Assembly (NCBI GenBank): GCA_947499155.1
Contig: CANMND010000001.1
Span: 1 to 64,000 of the forward strand
Length of the DNA stretch: 64,000 nt
Source of the DNA: an uncultured Sphingomonadales bacterium
GTDB lineage: Bacteria > Pseudomonadota > Alphaproteobacteria > Sphingomonadales > Rhodothalassiaceae
Direction: 5' to 3'
The first letter of the stretch is position 1, and each line of letters begins with the position of its first letter. The notes beneath the pieces were generated by a model. The model worked only from the letters and a program-made list of their open reading frames with translations, made no database searches and was not told the origin of the DNA. The position numbers and the translations under genes are program-made. Positions 7,904-18,190 of this stretch are shown one piece after another.

Positions 7904-9385
7904 ATGAACCATTCAGAGCAATATAAAAGCGGGCTGGACAGTTTACCGGTAACCGACCTTGTGCGGTGCACCAGCCCTGAAGACGCCATGGCGCGCCTGA
8001 TCACGCTTTATGATGGGGCAATTGCCACCATCAACGAAGACTTCCACACGTTCAGCAATGGTGATTTGGGAGGCAGTGCCCGTTCTGCCACTTACCCCTA
8101 TCTTGCCGCCTATATCAAACCGGGCACGCTTTCGCGCACGAGCAATCTCGCCTTTGGTCGGGTCAGCGAGCCGGGCTTTCATGGGGTGGATATTACCAGG
8201 CCTGAGCTTTTCCGTGATTATCTTACCGGCCAAATGACTCTGCTAGCCAGTAATTACGATGCTGTTTTTTACGTTGGGAAAAGTAACACCCAGATTCCTT
8301 TGACATTTGCGATTGAGCGCGCTGTGTCGGCTCTCGCTCCTGACCTCAGGGCTAAAATCAAGCAGCGCTTTACCCTGCCCGACCTTGGGGCCACCAATGA
8401 CGATATTGTTGATGGCAGGCGTATCAGGCGAAACCCGGAGACTGTGGCGCCCCTGTCTTTATTTTCTGCCGAACGCACCGACTATTCTCTCCACCGGCTG
8501 AAACACTATACCGCCACCAGCCCCGAGCATTTCCAGCATTTCGTGCTATTTACGAACTACCAGCGTTATGTGGATGAGTTTATCGAGTTTGGACGCGATG
8601 CCGTCCATTCCGGCTCATATGACAAACTGGTGGAACCGGGTGAGCGCATCACCCTTCCTGGCAAGCCTCACGGAATGGACCCAATCGCCAAGCCCCCGCA
8701 AATGCCTGCCTACCATCTGATTAAAGCGGACGGCAGTGGTATCAGCATGGTCAATATCGGCGTTGGCCCCTCCAATGCCAAAACCGTCACCGACCATCTG
8801 GCTGTTCTGAGAAGCCATGCCTGGTTGATGGTTGGTCATTGCGGCGGCTTGCGCGGCAGTCAGCGACTGGGTGATTATGTTCTGGCTCACGCCTATCTGC
8901 GCGATGATCATGTGCTGGATCAGGCCCTGCCTCCCGCTATTCCTCTGCCAACCATAGCAGAAGTTCAACTGGCACTTGCACAGGCAGTAGCAGAAATAAC
9001 CCATCTGAAGGGCCCGCAATTAAAAGAACGCCTGAGGACAGGCACTGTCGTCACAATCGCCGACAGAAACTGGGAATTGCGGATCGAGGAACTGGCTTTG
9101 CGCTTCAATCAGTCCCGCGCCATTGCCATTGATATGGAATCCGCCACCATTGCAGCCAACGGTTATCGCTTCCGCGTTCCTTATGGAACACTGCTGTGTG
9201 TTTCTGACAGGCCCCTGCACGGCGAAATAAAATTACCCGGCATGGCGGATGCTTTTTACGAGAAGAGCGTCAGTCAGCATCTCCAGATCGGAATCAGGGC
9301 CATGGAACTGCTGCGACAAGAGGCAGCGGACGGGACTTTGCATTCCCGCAAACTCAGAAGTTTTGACGAGCCCGCCTTCAGATAA
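7904..9385 (+). CDS. amn: AMP nucleosidase
   Basis: Cytoplasmic AMP nucleosidase, hydrolysing AMP to adenine and ribose-5-phosphate. The 493 residues match the family length (E. coli Amn 484). An N-terminal Amn-specific domain (about 1-180, with a TYPYLAAYIKPGTLSRT segment) is followed by a nucleoside-phosphorylase-like catalytic domain. The latter shows NIGVGPSNAKTVTDHLAVLR, VGHCGGLRGSQ and AIDMESATIAANGYRF. It starts 27 bases after nupC and is likely co-transcribed. Together these genes would recycle purines and tune AMP level. Confidence 0.93.
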   Translation: MNHSEQYKSGLDSLPVTDLVRCTSPEDAMARLITLYDGAIATINEDFHTFSNGDLGGSARSATYPYLAAYIKPGTLSRTSNLAFGRVSEPGFHGVDITRPELFRDYLTGQMTLLASNYDAVFYVGKSNTQIPLTFAIERAVSALAPDLRAKIKQRFTLPDLGATNDDIVDGRRIRRNPETVAPLSLFSAERTDYSLHRLKHYTATSPEHFQHFVLFTNYQRYVDEFIEFGRDAVHSGSYDKLVEPGERITLPGKPHGMDPIAKPPQMPAYHLIKADGSGISMVNIGVGPSNAKTVTDHLAVLRSHAWLMVGHCGGLRGSQRLGDYVLAHAYLRDDHVLDQALPPAIPLPTIAEVQLALAQAVAEITHLKGPQLKERLRTGTVVTIADRNWELRIEELALRFNQSRAIAIDMESATIAANGYRFRVPYGTLLCVSDRPLHGEIKLPGMADAFYEKSVSQHLQIGIRAMELLRQEAADGTLHSRKLRSFDEPAFR

Positions 9386-9410
9386 GGCCTAGTCTGCGGC
9401 AACGTGTTGT

Positions 9411-9424
9411 ATTCCTATAGGAAT
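9411..9424. repeat. Perfect 14-bp palindrome upstream of indolepyruvate oxidoreductase
   Basis: ATTCCTATAGGAAT reads identically on both strands and sits 161 bases before the start of the next gene, in a 200-base gap. It could be an operator, but no regulator is identified. The rest of the gap also carries two ATTGCGC direct repeats near 9469 and 9485. Confidence 0.35.
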
Positions 9425-9585
9425 TTCGCATACGGCCGTTTATTGCGATGCCCTATCTTTCAAACATTGCGCCCTATTGAAGCATTATTGCGCAATTCCG
9501 GACCAAAGAACGAAAGCTCATTGCCAAATGTTCGTGGCATACTGCCGCCGCTTCGACAGTTTTTCAGTACTGCCGGGAATACACC

Positions 9586-12500
9586 ATGTTTATGCAAAAT
9601 GTTACTCTGGACGATAAGTATCTGCTAAAGCGCGGCCGCGCCTATATGACGGGGATTCAAGCCCTTGTCCGTCTGCCCATCGTACAGCGTTGGCGGGATC
9701 TGGATGCAGGCCTCGACACGGCAGGTTTTATTTCCGGCTATCGCGGATCTCCCCTTGGAACCTATGACCTGGAACTGTTGAAAGCCAAACGCTATCTGGA
9801 ACCCTTAAATATCCAGTTCGAGCCAGGCCTTAATGAAGATCTGGCTGCAACGTCTGTCTGGGGCAGTCAGCAAGCCAATCTGGCAGGCCAGGGCAAGCAT
9901 GATGGCGTCTTTGGCATCTGGTACGGAAAAGGGCCGGGTGTTGACCGCAGTATGGACGTCATAAAGCACGCCAATGCGGCAGGTACCATGAAACATGGCG
10001 GTGTTCTTGCCATCGCAGGCGACGACCATGGTGCCAAATCCTCCACCCTGCCCCATCAGACTGAACATAACTTCATGTCGGCGATGGTGCCGGTGCTTTA
10101 TCCTGCTGGTGTACAGGAATTTGTGGAATTCGGACTTCTCGGCATTGCCATGTCACGTTTCACCGGTGCCTGGGTTGCATTCAAGGCGACATCTGACACG
10201 GTTGAAACGTCCGCATCCATCGATCTTGGCCGGGAAAATCGTCAGATCATCCTGCCGACGGATTTTGAAATGCCGGAAGGTGGCCTTCATATCCGCTGGC
10301 CTGATCCATGGCGTGGACAGGATACGCGACTGCAACGCTACAAGGGTTTTGCTGCCCATGCTTTTGCGCGTGCCAATGGCATCGATAAAATGATCTGGGA
10401 CAGCCCCAATGCCCGCTTAGGCATTATTGCATCTGGCAAGGCCTATATGGATGTGCGTCAAGCCCTGCGGGAAATGGGTATCACTGAAGACGTCGCGCGT
10501 GAGATAGGCCTGCGCCTTTATAAAGTGGGCATGGTCTGGCCGCTGGAACCTGTCGGTGCCCGTACCTTTGCCGAAGGTCTGGACGAAGTTCTGGTGGTCG
10601 AGGAAAAGCGTGAGATGATCGAATATCAACTCATGCAGCAACTTTATAATTGGAAAGAAACCACACGCCCCAAAATCGTTGGCAAATATGACGACCATGG
10701 CAACTGGCTTTTGCCGCCTGATAACGAGCTTGATGTTTCGCGTGTTGCCCATGCCATAGCAGCACGACTGGCACGTTTTCATGACACCCCGCTTATCCGC
10801 GACCGTCTGGCCTATTTTGAGCAACGCGAGGCAGAAACAAGCGCATATGAACCGGCAATCGCCCGCGCGCCGTTTTTCTGTTCCGGCTGCCCCCATAACA
10901 GCTCCACAAGACTTCCTGAGGGAAGCCGGGCGCTGGCGGGGATCGGCTGCCATATCATGGCGATCAATATGGATCGCGGCAGTGAGACCTTCACCCAGAT
11001 GGGCGGAGAAGGCACACCCTGGATCGGCACCCACCGCTTTACCAATGAACCGCATATCTTCGCCAATCTGGGCGACGGCACCTACACCCATTCCGGTGTC
11101 CTTGCCATCCGTGCAGCCGTGGCGGCCAAGGTGAACATCACCTACAAAATCCTTTATAATGACGCCGTAGCCATGACAGGCGGTCAGATTGCAGAAGGCC
11201 AATTGACCGTTCCGCAAATTGCCGCCCAGCTTAAGGCTGAAGGTGTGGGGCGTGTGGCGATCGCATCTGAACGCTCTGAACTTTATCATGACGTCACACT
11301 TCCCGATGGGGTGGAGGTCCATGATCGCGATCACTTGATGCGACTGCAAACGGAACTGCGCGATATCAAGGGCGTAACCGCTATTATCTATGACCAGACC
11401 TGTGCTGCTGAAAAGCGCCGCCGTCGCAAACGCGGCAAGATGGAAGATCCTGCAAAACGGATTTTCATCAACGATCTGGTCTGCGAAGGCTGTGGTGATT
11501 GCTCGGTCCAGTCGAACTGCGTGTCGGTTGAGCCATTGGAGTCAGAGCTTGGCCGCAAGCGCCAGATTAACCAGTCCACTTGTAACAAGGACTTCTCCTG
11601 CGTGAAGGGTTTCTGCCCCTCATTTGTGACAGTTGAAGGCGGCTCATTGAGAAAGCCAAAGGCGACAGGCGGTGCGAATGCTGAACTGCCTGATGTTCCC
11701 AAGCCGAAAATTCCACAGGCGGGAGACGCTTATAATATTCTTGTAACCGGCATTGGCGGCACAGGTGTTCTGACTGTTGGCGCCTTGCTGGGCATGGCCG
11801 CACATCTTGAAGGCAAGGGATGCTCCATTCTTGATATGGCAGGACTTGCACAAAAAGGCGGGGCGGTTTTGTCCCATATTCGCCTTTTCGATAAAGCCGA
11901 TCACGAAACCAGCCCCAAAATCCTTACCGGTTGCACGGACCTTCTTCTTGCCTGTGATGGTGTGGTGGCTGCTGGCAAAGACGCCCATGGCACCTTGTCA
12001 AAGGATCGTAGCCGGGCCGTAATCAACAGCACCCAGTCGCCGGTTGCAGGCTTTGTCCGTGAACGGGATATGGATTTCAAGGAACTGGCTGTACAAAAAG
12101 CCATTTTAAGCCGGACAAAAGAAGGTGGCCAGCATGTCTTGCCTGCCACCAGCATAGCAACAGCCCTCATGGGGGACTCAATCGCCACTAATATTTTCAT
12201 GCTGGGCTATGCCTGGCAAAAGGGTCTTATTCCCTTGTCACTGGAGGCGATTGAAGAAGCCATTCGCCTTAACAAAGTGGCAGTGGATAACAATCTTGCC
12301 ACCTTCCATTGGGGCCGATATGCCGCCCATGACGGCGACGCAGTAAACAAGCTCATTGAAAACACACTGAAAGCCGGTGAACGCACCAAGGCAAAAACAC
12401 TTGATGAGGCCATCCGTTTCCGCGAAAAGTTCCTGACAGACTATCAGGATGAACAACTGGCCAAGCGATATCGTGCGTTGGTCGATCGCGTAAAAGCTGT

Positions 12501-13065
12501 TGAGAAAAAGCTGTCACCAGATAGTGAGGCCCTAACCGATGCCGTGGCGCGGAATTACTTCAAGCTGTTGTCTTATAAGGATGAATATGAAGTGGCGCGT
12601 CTTTATACATCAGGTGAGTTTGCAAGAAATCTGAAGGCGCAGTTTGAAGGTGACATGAAACTGAGCGTTCAGTTGGCACCGCCCCTTTTCGCTCGCACTG
12701 ATCCCCGCACGGGTCGCCCGCGCAAAACATCATTTGGGCCGTGGGTGTTTAGTCTTTTCAAACTTCTTGCCCGTATGAAGGGATTACGCGGAACCCGCTT
12801 TGACGTTTTCGGCTATACGCAAGAACGCAAGTTGGAGCGCCGCCTGATTACCGATTATGAATCAATGGTTATAACAATCCTGGACGCACTCACTGATGCC
12901 AGACTGGATATAGCAGTTGCCCTTGCCCGCATACCTGACCAGATTCGTGGTTTTGGGCCGGTTAAGCTGGAAAGTATCGAAAAGGCTGATGCTAAAAAGA
13001 CAGAGCTGATGGAAGCATTCTTGCATCCTACGAATAATCCTCCGCGCGTTTTGGCGGCTGAATAG
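9586..13065 (+). CDS. iorAB: Indolepyruvate:ferredoxin oxidoreductase, fused alpha-beta type
   Basis: Large 1159-residue thiamin-diphosphate enzyme that oxidatively decarboxylates aryl (or branched) 2-oxo acids to acyl-CoA with ferredoxin as acceptor. Order seen: N-terminal oxidoreductase domain with GYRGSPLGTYD (about 50); CSGCPHN near 432; thiamin-diphosphate region with GDGTYTHSG near 500; ferredoxin-like iron-sulphur segment CEGCGDCSVQSNC near 632; the gamma-type domain beginning GIGGTGVLT near 723; and a C-terminal extension usual for this long form. The fused architecture is common in Proteobacteria and acts in phenylalanine/tyrosine/tryptophan or branched-chain catabolism. It lies upstream of leucine dehydrogenase, which makes 2-oxo acids. 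Confidence 0.92.
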   Translation: MFMQNVTLDDKYLLKRGRAYMTGIQALVRLPIVQRWRDLDAGLDTAGFISGYRGSPLGTYDLELLKAKRYLEPLNIQFEPGLNEDLAATSVWGSQQANLAGQGKHDGVFGIWYGKGPGVDRSMDVIKHANAAGTMKHGGVLAIAGDDHGAKSSTLPHQTEHNFMSAMVPVLYPAGVQEFVEFGLLGIAMSRFTGAWVAFKATSDTVETSASIDLGRENRQIILPTDFEMPEGGLHIRWPDPWRGQDTRLQRYKGFAAHAFARANGIDKMIWDSPNARLGIIASGKAYMDVRQALREMGITEDVAREIGLRLYKVGMVWPLEPVGARTFAEGLDEVLVVEEKREMIEYQLMQQLYNWKETTRPKIVGKYDDHGNWLLPPDNELDVSRVAHAIAARLARFHDTPLIRDRLAYFEQREAETSAYEPAIARAPFFCSGCPHNSSTRLPEGSRALAGIGCHIMAINMDRGSETFTQMGGEGTPWIGTHRFTNEPHIFANLGDGTYTHSGVLAIRAAVAAKVNITYKILYNDAVAMTGGQIAEGQLTVPQIAAQLKAEGVGRVAIASERSELYHDVTLPDGVEVHDRDHLMRLQTELRDIKGVTAIIYDQTCAAEKRRRRKRGKMEDPAKRIFINDLVCEGCGDCSVQSNCVSVEPLESELGRKRQINQSTCNKDFSCVKGFCPSFVTVEGGSLRKPKATGGANAELPDVPKPKIPQAGDAYNILVTGIGGTGVLTVGALLGMAAHLEGKGCSILDMAGLAQKGGAVLSHIRLFDKADHETSPKILTGCTDLLLACDGVVAAGKDAHGTLSKDRSRAVINSTQSPVAGFVRERDMDFKELAVQKAILSRTKEGGQHVLPATSIATALMGDSIATNIFMLGYAWQKGLIPLSLEAIEEAIRLNKVAVDNNLATFHWGRYAAHDGDAVNKLIENTLKAGERTKAKTLDEAIRFREKFLTDYQDEQLAKRYRALVDRVKAVEKKLSPDSEALTDAVARNYFKLLSYKDEYEVARLYTSGEFARNLKAQFEGDMKLSVQLAPPLFARTDPRTGRPRKTSFGPWVFSLFKLLARMKGLRGTRFDVFGYTQERKLERRLITDYESMVITILDALTDARLDIAVALARIPDQIRGFGPVKLESIEKADAKKTELMEAFLHPTNNPPRVLAAE

Positions 13066-13142
13066 GCACCAAAGCTATAAAATATTGGAATGCAGGACCT
13101 ATATATTAAAGAGCCTGCCCTAAAAATGGAAAGGGATCACCG

Positions 13143-14261
13143 ATGTCTGTATTTTCAACACGTGCTTTCAACAAGCATGAACAGGTGGTGTTTTGCAGTG
13201 ATCCAACAAGCGGTCTACGTGCCATTATCGCCATTCATTCCACGGTTCTTGGCCCGGCCGTAGGTGGTTGTCGATTCTGGGACTATGCAGCAATTCATCA
13301 CAATGCTTCGCCAGAATTGGCCAATGCACGCGCTGAAGAAGACGCCATTTTCGATGTTCTGCGCTTGTCTCGCGGGATGAGTTACAAGAATGCCATGGCT
13401 GGTCTGCGGCTTGGCGGTGGAAAATCCATTATTATGGGTGACCCTCGCAAGGTCAAAAACCCGGCGTTATTGCGCAGCTTTGGTGCTCAGATCAATCGTT
13501 TGGGTGGCCGGTATTACACCGCTGAGGACATGGGAATAAAGCCCCAGGATCTGGAGCTCGTCCACGAACAGACCGATTATGTTGTTGGACTGGAAAGCGG
13601 TGATTTTGCCACCGGCGATCCCTCACCTCATACCGCCCTGGGCGTTTTCGTCGGTATTCGCGCAGCCGTACAATATAAACTTAAGCGTGAGGATCTTAAT
13701 GGTGTGACCGTTGCGATCCAGGGTGTGGGCAATGTCGGGCGTGAAGTCGCCAATCAGCTTCGCAATGCCGGCGCAAAAATCATCATTTCTGATATCGTTC
13801 GGGACAATATCGAGCGTGTGCTTGCCGATGGTGAAGCAACCGTTGTCGAAGGCGACCAGATTCTGACAGTGGATGCAGATGTGTTTGCGCCTTGCGCCAT
13901 GGGTGGGGTTCTGAATTCAAGAACAATCCCCAACCTTAAAGCCAAGGTGGTGGCAGGTTCAGCCAATAACGTTCTGGATGACGAGATCAGCGACGGACAG
14001 GAGCTTTTGAAACGCGGCATTCTTTATGCCCCCGACTATGTAATCAATGCCGGTGGCATTATTTCAGTTGAAACTGAGGTACATAAGGAAAAGCTCGACC
14101 ACAAGGCACGTGCTGCCAAAATTGTCCGGATCGGCGACACCCTGAAAGAAGTCTTTGCGGCCAGTGACAGCAAAGGTCGGCCAACGGGTCTCATCGCCAA
14201 TGAAATTGCCGAAAAGCGCATTGAAGATGAACGCCAGGCCATGCAAACTGCAGCCCAATAG
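13143..14261 (+). CDS. ldh: Leucine dehydrogenase (Glu/Leu/Phe/Val dehydrogenase family)
   Basis: 372-residue NAD-dependent amino acid dehydrogenase converting leucine/valine/isoleucine to 2-oxo acids and ammonia. Catalytic region GMSYKNAMAGLRLGGGKSI (about 80-98) holds the conserved lysines; the NAD-binding Rossmann motif is GVGNVG near 195-200; the C-terminus shows VINAGGIISVETE. Length and the ADMGI segment fit leucine rather than glutamate dehydrogenase. Its own leader (77 bases, AAAGGGA before the ATG) and downstream terminator suggest an independent unit. Substrate preference between branched-chain and aromatic amino acids cannot be read from sequence. Confidence 0.87.
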   Translation: MSVFSTRAFNKHEQVVFCSDPTSGLRAIIAIHSTVLGPAVGGCRFWDYAAIHHNASPELANARAEEDAIFDVLRLSRGMSYKNAMAGLRLGGGKSIIMGDPRKVKNPALLRSFGAQINRLGGRYYTAEDMGIKPQDLELVHEQTDYVVGLESGDFATGDPSPHTALGVFVGIRAAVQYKLKREDLNGVTVAIQGVGNVGREVANQLRNAGAKIIISDIVRDNIERVLADGEATVVEGDQILTVDADVFAPCAMGGVLNSRTIPNLKAKVVAGSANNVLDDEISDGQELLKRGILYAPDYVINAGGIISVETEVHKEKLDHKARAAKIVRIGDTLKEVFAASDSKGRPTGLIANEIAEKRIEDERQAMQTAAQ

Positions 14262-14317
14262 ACGTTAAATTGCTGTCGGTGCATTCCTTGTGCTTTCGCA
14301 TGATGGGCTGAATGCTA

Positions 14318-14357
14318 TAAAGGCCGTGCAGACATCAACTGGGCGGCCTTTATTTTT
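14318..14357 (+). terminator. Rho-independent terminator after leucine dehydrogenase
   Basis: TAAAGGCCG (14318-14326) pairs with CGGCCTTTA (14344-14352) across a 17-base loop and is followed by TTTTTG. It ends only 18 bases before the next ATG, so the next gene's promoter must overlap it or expression is partly read-through. Confidence 0.7.
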
Positions 14358-14375
14358 GACCAAGGGTAAATCATC

Positions 14376-15314
14376 ATGAGCTTGTTGCGTTATCTGTCAC
14401 CTGAAGATGGCTTTCTAGGGCTGGACGAAGAAGATTCGGCGGCACCTGACAAGGCCCGTGCAGTCATCATTCCATTCGGCCTTGAGGCGACTGTTTCTTA
14501 TGAAGGTGGCACGGCTAAAGGCCCTCAGGCTATGCTCGACGCCAGCCACGAAGTAGAACTGTTCGACGAAGAGTACTGGCTGGAGCCCGTGCACCAATAT
14601 GGTGTGGCGACGCTTGTTCCTCCTGTAATTGAAAAACCGGTAGAACGCGCGCTGGACCAGCTTTCGGCCCTGACCGGAGAAATTCTGTCACAGGATCGTT
14701 TCCCGATGGTCTTTGGCGGCGAACATTCCATAACGCCAGGCGCCATACGCCCGTTTTTGGACGCCATTCCCGATCTGGTCATTCTTCACTTCGATGCCCA
14801 TGCCGACCTGCGTGACGGTTATGAAGGTGAAAAATTCAGCCATGCCTCGGCAATCAGGCGGGTCCTGGATGATCCAAATGCAGAAGTGGTATCTGTGGGC
14901 ATTCGCAATATTTCAGCCAGTGAAATTCCTTTCTATGAAGACAACCGCGACCGCATCCACATGCACTGGGCAAAGGACAAGGCCCTTTGGACGCTTAATA
15001 ATATTGTTGAACCTTTGCGTGACCGCCCGATTTATCTGACCTTTGATCTGGATGGATTTGACGGCTCTGTCATGCCTGCCACCGGCACACCGGAGCCAGG
15101 TGGCCTGTTCTGGGACGATGCCCTTGCCATCATCAGGAAGGCAGCAGAAGTAGGCGAGATTATCGGTGCCGACATCAATGAACTGTCACCGCGCCCCGGT
15201 CTTCATGGCTGTGATTTTCTGGCGGCCAAGCTTGCCTACAAGATTTTGTCCTACGCCCACTTGGGTGTGCCAGACCAGAAAGGCTCCCGTCCCTCAAACC
15301 AGTCGCTGCATTGA
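14376..15314 (+). CDS. speB: Agmatinase/arginase family ureohydrolase
   Basis: 312-residue binuclear manganese ureohydrolase. Metal-ligand motifs are present: GGEHSITPG (about 115), HFDAHADLRD (about 138) and TFDLDGFDGSVMPATGTPEPGG near 225-246. Agmatinases convert agmatine to putrescine and urea; the overall look (SpeB-like N-terminus, SHASAIRR) favours agmatinase. A guanidinobutyrase or related activity is possible. The third motif has DGS where DP is usual in many family members. The gene follows a terminator and precedes the CsaA-like gene by 33 bases. Confidence 0.82.
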   Translation: MSLLRYLSPEDGFLGLDEEDSAAPDKARAVIIPFGLEATVSYEGGTAKGPQAMLDASHEVELFDEEYWLEPVHQYGVATLVPPVIEKPVERALDQLSALTGEILSQDRFPMVFGGEHSITPGAIRPFLDAIPDLVILHFDAHADLRDGYEGEKFSHASAIRRVLDDPNAEVVSVGIRNISASEIPFYEDNRDRIHMHWAKDKALWTLNNIVEPLRDRPIYLTFDLDGFDGSVMPATGTPEPGGLFWDDALAIIRKAAEVGEIIGADINELSPRPGLHGCDFLAAKLAYKILSYAHLGVPDQKGSRPSNQSLH

Positions 15315-15347
15315 TACGGACAGGACTATTTATAACAGAGGGACGCC

Positions 15348-15692
15348 ATGACAGATAATACACTGAGCTGGGACGACTTTATGCGCGTTGAATTGCGCGC
15401 TGGCACGGTGATCAGCGCTGAAGAGTTTCCCGAAGCGCGCAAGCCTGCCTATAAGGTAATGGTGGATTTCGGACCGGATATCGGCATCAGGAAAACCAGT
15501 GCGCAGATCACCACCCTTTATAAGCCGGAGGAACTGGTGGGCAAACAGGTTCTTGGTGTTGTCAATTTCCCTATCAAACAGATCGGTCCCATGCGTTCAG
15601 AATTCCTGCTGACGGGAATTTATGGCGACAACGACTCTGTCATCCTTGCCGTCCCCGACAAGCCCGTGCCCAATGGTGCCAGACTGGGTTAA
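15348..15692 (+). CDS. csaA: CsaA-like tRNA-binding-domain protein
   Basis: 114-residue single OB-fold protein of the EMAP/Trbp111 type, as in CsaA, a putative export chaperone with tRNA-binding fold. The pattern [26 protein letters not shown] with later [23 protein letters not shown] is characteristic. GGGACGCC precedes the ATG. Probably expressed with the upstream ureohydrolase; no functional link is evident. Confidence 0.85.
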   Translation: MTDNTLSWDDFMRVELRAGTVISAEEFPEARKPAYKVMVDFGPDIGIRKTSAQITTLYKPEELVGKQVLGVVNFPIKQIGPMRSEFLLTGIYGDNDSVILAVPDKPVPNGARLG

Positions 15693-15730
15693 CCCCTTTT
15701 CAGTTCAAGACAGAACGGATGCACTAAATC

Positions 15731-17338
15731 ATGACCGTATTGAAAAGCGCCCTTAACCCGGACAGTGACAGCTTCAAGTCCAATGCAGCCCATATGCAGG
15801 GGCTGGTGGATGAGTTGAACACCATTGTAGGAAAAATCGCCGAAGGTGGCCCTGAACGCTCACGCAATAAACATCTGGCACGTGGAAAGCTCTTGCCCCG
15901 TGACCGGGTAAATACCCTGCTGGATCCCGGCTCGCCGTTTCTGGAGCTGTCACAATTGGCAGCATATGGCATGTATGACGCCGATATTCCTGCGGCCGGA
16001 TTAATAACAGGCATCGGGCGCGTGTCGGACACGGAATGCATGATTGTGTGCAACGATGCCACGGTCAAGGGCGGCACCTACTACCCCATGACCGTCAAAA
16101 AGCACCTTCGCGCGCAGGAAATTGCACGGGAAAACAACCTGCCCTGTCTTTATCTCGTGGACTCAGGGGGCGCCAATCTTCCCAATCAGGACGAGGTGTT
16201 TCCTGACAGGGACCACTTCGGACGTATTTTCTATAATCAGGCGACACTGTCGGCGGCCGGAATTCCACAGATCGCCATCGTCATGGGAAGCTGTACGGCA
16301 GGCGGTGCCTATGTCCCCGCCATGTCTGATGAATCCATCATTGTCCAAAATCAGGGCACCATCTTTCTTGGCGGTCCTCCACTTGTAAAAGCGGCAACCG
16401 GAGAGGTGGTATCAGCCGAAGATCTGGGAGGTGGCGATGTCCATGCCCGGCAATCTGGGGTAAGCGACCATCTGGCTGCAAATGACACCCAGGCCCTGAT
16501 GCAGGCACGCCGGATCGTCGCCAGCCTCAATCGCAGGAAAAATCCTGACCTTGCCCTGAAAGAGCCGCGAGAGCCTCTGTACAGCCCGCAAGAAATTCAT
16601 GGCATTATCCCCAAAGACACACGCCAGCCCTATGATGTACGCGAAATCATTGCCCGGATCGTTGATGGATCCGAGTTTAATGAATTCAAGAAACTCTATG
16701 GCACGACACTGGTAACAGGCTTTGCCCATATTCACGGCTACCCTGTTGGTATTATTGCCAATAATGGTGTGCTGTTTTCTGAGTCCGCTCTAAAGGGCGC
16801 CCATTTCATTGAGCTGTGCGCACAAAGAGGCATCCCTTTGGTATTCTTGCAAAATATTACTGGCTTCATGGTCGGGCGCAAATATGAAACCGGCGGCATT
16901 GCAAAAGATGGTGCAAAGCTCGTGACAGCCGTTGCAACCGCAGCGGTTCCCAAATTTACCATACTGATTGGCGGCTCTTATGGGGCGGGCAATTATGGCA
17001 TGTGTGGCCGTGCATATGGCCCGCGCTTTTTGTGGATGTGGCCCAATGCCCGGATATCCGTCATGGGTGGTGAACAGGCAGCATCGGTTCTTGCAACTGT
17101 CAAACGCGACTCCATGGAAGCACGCGGCGAAAGCTGGAGCGAAGAAGAAGAAGCCGCTTTCAAGGACCCCTTGCGCGAACAGTATGAACATCAGGGCCAT
17201 CCCACCTATGCGTCCGCAAGACTTTGGGACGATGGCGTGATTGATCCGGCCGATACCCGCATGGTGTTGGGTCTTGGCCTGTCTGCTGCACTTAATGCGC
17301 CGATCGAAAAGACGCGCTTTGGTATATTCCGCATGTAA
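15731..17338 (+). CDS. liuB: Methylcrotonyl-CoA carboxylase, carboxyltransferase (beta) subunit
   Basis: 535-residue carboxyltransferase subunit that moves CO2 from biotin to 3-methylcrotonyl-CoA in leucine degradation. The N-terminal half has [24 protein letters not shown] and the acyl-CoA site region [18 protein letters not shown]; the C-terminal half has [24 protein letters not shown] and [16 protein letters not shown]. These distinguish MCC beta from propionyl-CoA carboxylase. First gene of a three-gene operon with the hydratase (17383) and the biotin subunit (18191). Confidence 0.92.
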   Translation: MTVLKSALNPDSDSFKSNAAHMQGLVDELNTIVGKIAEGGPERSRNKHLARGKLLPRDRVNTLLDPGSPFLELSQLAAYGMYDADIPAAGLITGIGRVSDTECMIVCNDATVKGGTYYPMTVKKHLRAQEIARENNLPCLYLVDSGGANLPNQDEVFPDRDHFGRIFYNQATLSAAGIPQIAIVMGSCTAGGAYVPAMSDESIIVQNQGTIFLGGPPLVKAATGEVVSAEDLGGGDVHARQSGVSDHLAANDTQALMQARRIVASLNRRKNPDLALKEPREPLYSPQEIHGIIPKDTRQPYDVREIIARIVDGSEFNEFKKLYGTTLVTGFAHIHGYPVGIIANNGVLFSESALKGAHFIELCAQRGIPLVFLQNITGFMVGRKYETGGIAKDGAKLVTAVATAAVPKFTILIGGSYGAGNYGMCGRAYGPRFLWMWPNARISVMGGEQAASVLATVKRDSMEARGESWSEEEEAAFKDPLREQYEHQGHPTYASARLWDDGVIDPADTRMVLGLGLSAALNAPIEKTRFGIFRM

Positions 17339-17382
17339 AACGGCTCTCTGCGCCGCTACATTTTTGATCTGGGGAAGCAACC

Positions 17383-18180
17383 ATGACTGACAGTTTAAGC
17401 ACCAGTATTGATGCACGGGGCGTTGCCACCGTCACCATGATGCGTCCTGACGTTCACAATGCTTTTAATGACGATCTTATTTTGTCGCTGAGTGATACTT
17501 TTGACGACTTGGGCAAGAATGACCGGGTCCGTGTCGTCGTTCTGCAAGGCTCTGGCAACAGTTTTTCTGCCGGAGCTGATCTCGACTGGATGAGAAAGGC
17601 CGCCGGTTACACTGAAGGACAAAACCATGCCGATGCACGTCGTCTTTCCCTTATGCTGCATCGGGTGAATTGCTGCCCGAAGCCGGTTCTTGCCCTGGTG
17701 CAAGGAGCGGCCATTGGTGGCGGGGCCGGTCTCGTAGCATGCGCTGATATTGCCATAGCCGTGCGCAACACAAAATTCGGATTTTCCGAAGTACGCCTTG
17801 GCCTGACACCTGCCACCATCAGCCCTTATGTGCTTGCGAAAATCAGTGAAAGTGCCGCCCGGCGTTATTTTCTGACTGGTGAGCGATTTGATGCAACGAC
17901 CGCATGTGACATGGGACTAGTCCATGAAACGGTCGGCTCTGACGCTGATCTGGCTGCTGCAAAAGACCGCATCATCGCACATCTTCTGGCCGGTGCCCCA
18001 CAGGCTCAGGGCCATGCCAAGGATTTGATATTTTCTGTTCACGCAAGACCCATAGATGCTGCTCTTCGTGAAGATACCGCCGCGCGCATTGCCGCACGCC
18101 GGGCATCGGAAGAAGGGCGCGAGGGGCTGGCTGCTTTCTTCGAAAAACGTCGTCCCAAATGGGCGCCACCACTAGATTGA
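17383..18180 (+). CDS. liuC: Methylglutaconyl-CoA hydratase (enoyl-CoA hydratase family)
   Basis: 265-residue crotonase-fold protein. The oxyanion-hole regions are FSAGADLDWM (about 64-73) and GAAIGGGAGLVACADIAIA (about 108-126). Placement between the two methylcrotonyl-CoA carboxylase subunits is the classic liuBCD order and points to hydration of 3-methylglutaconyl-CoA to HMG-CoA. GGGAAG precedes the ATG; only ten bases separate it from the next gene. Isovaleryl-CoA dehydrogenase and HMG-CoA lyase, the other steps, are not in this window. Confidence 0.88.
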   Translation: MTDSLSTSIDARGVATVTMMRPDVHNAFNDDLILSLSDTFDDLGKNDRVRVVVLQGSGNSFSAGADLDWMRKAAGYTEGQNHADARRLSLMLHRVNCCPKPVLALVQGAAIGGGAGLVACADIAIAVRNTKFGFSEVRLGLTPATISPYVLAKISESAARRYFLTGERFDATTACDMGLVHETVGSDADLAAAKDRIIAHLLAGAPQAQGHAKDLIFSVHARPIDAALREDTAARIAARRASEEGREGLAAFFEKRRPKWAPPLD

Positions 18181-18190
18181 GCGAAAACAC

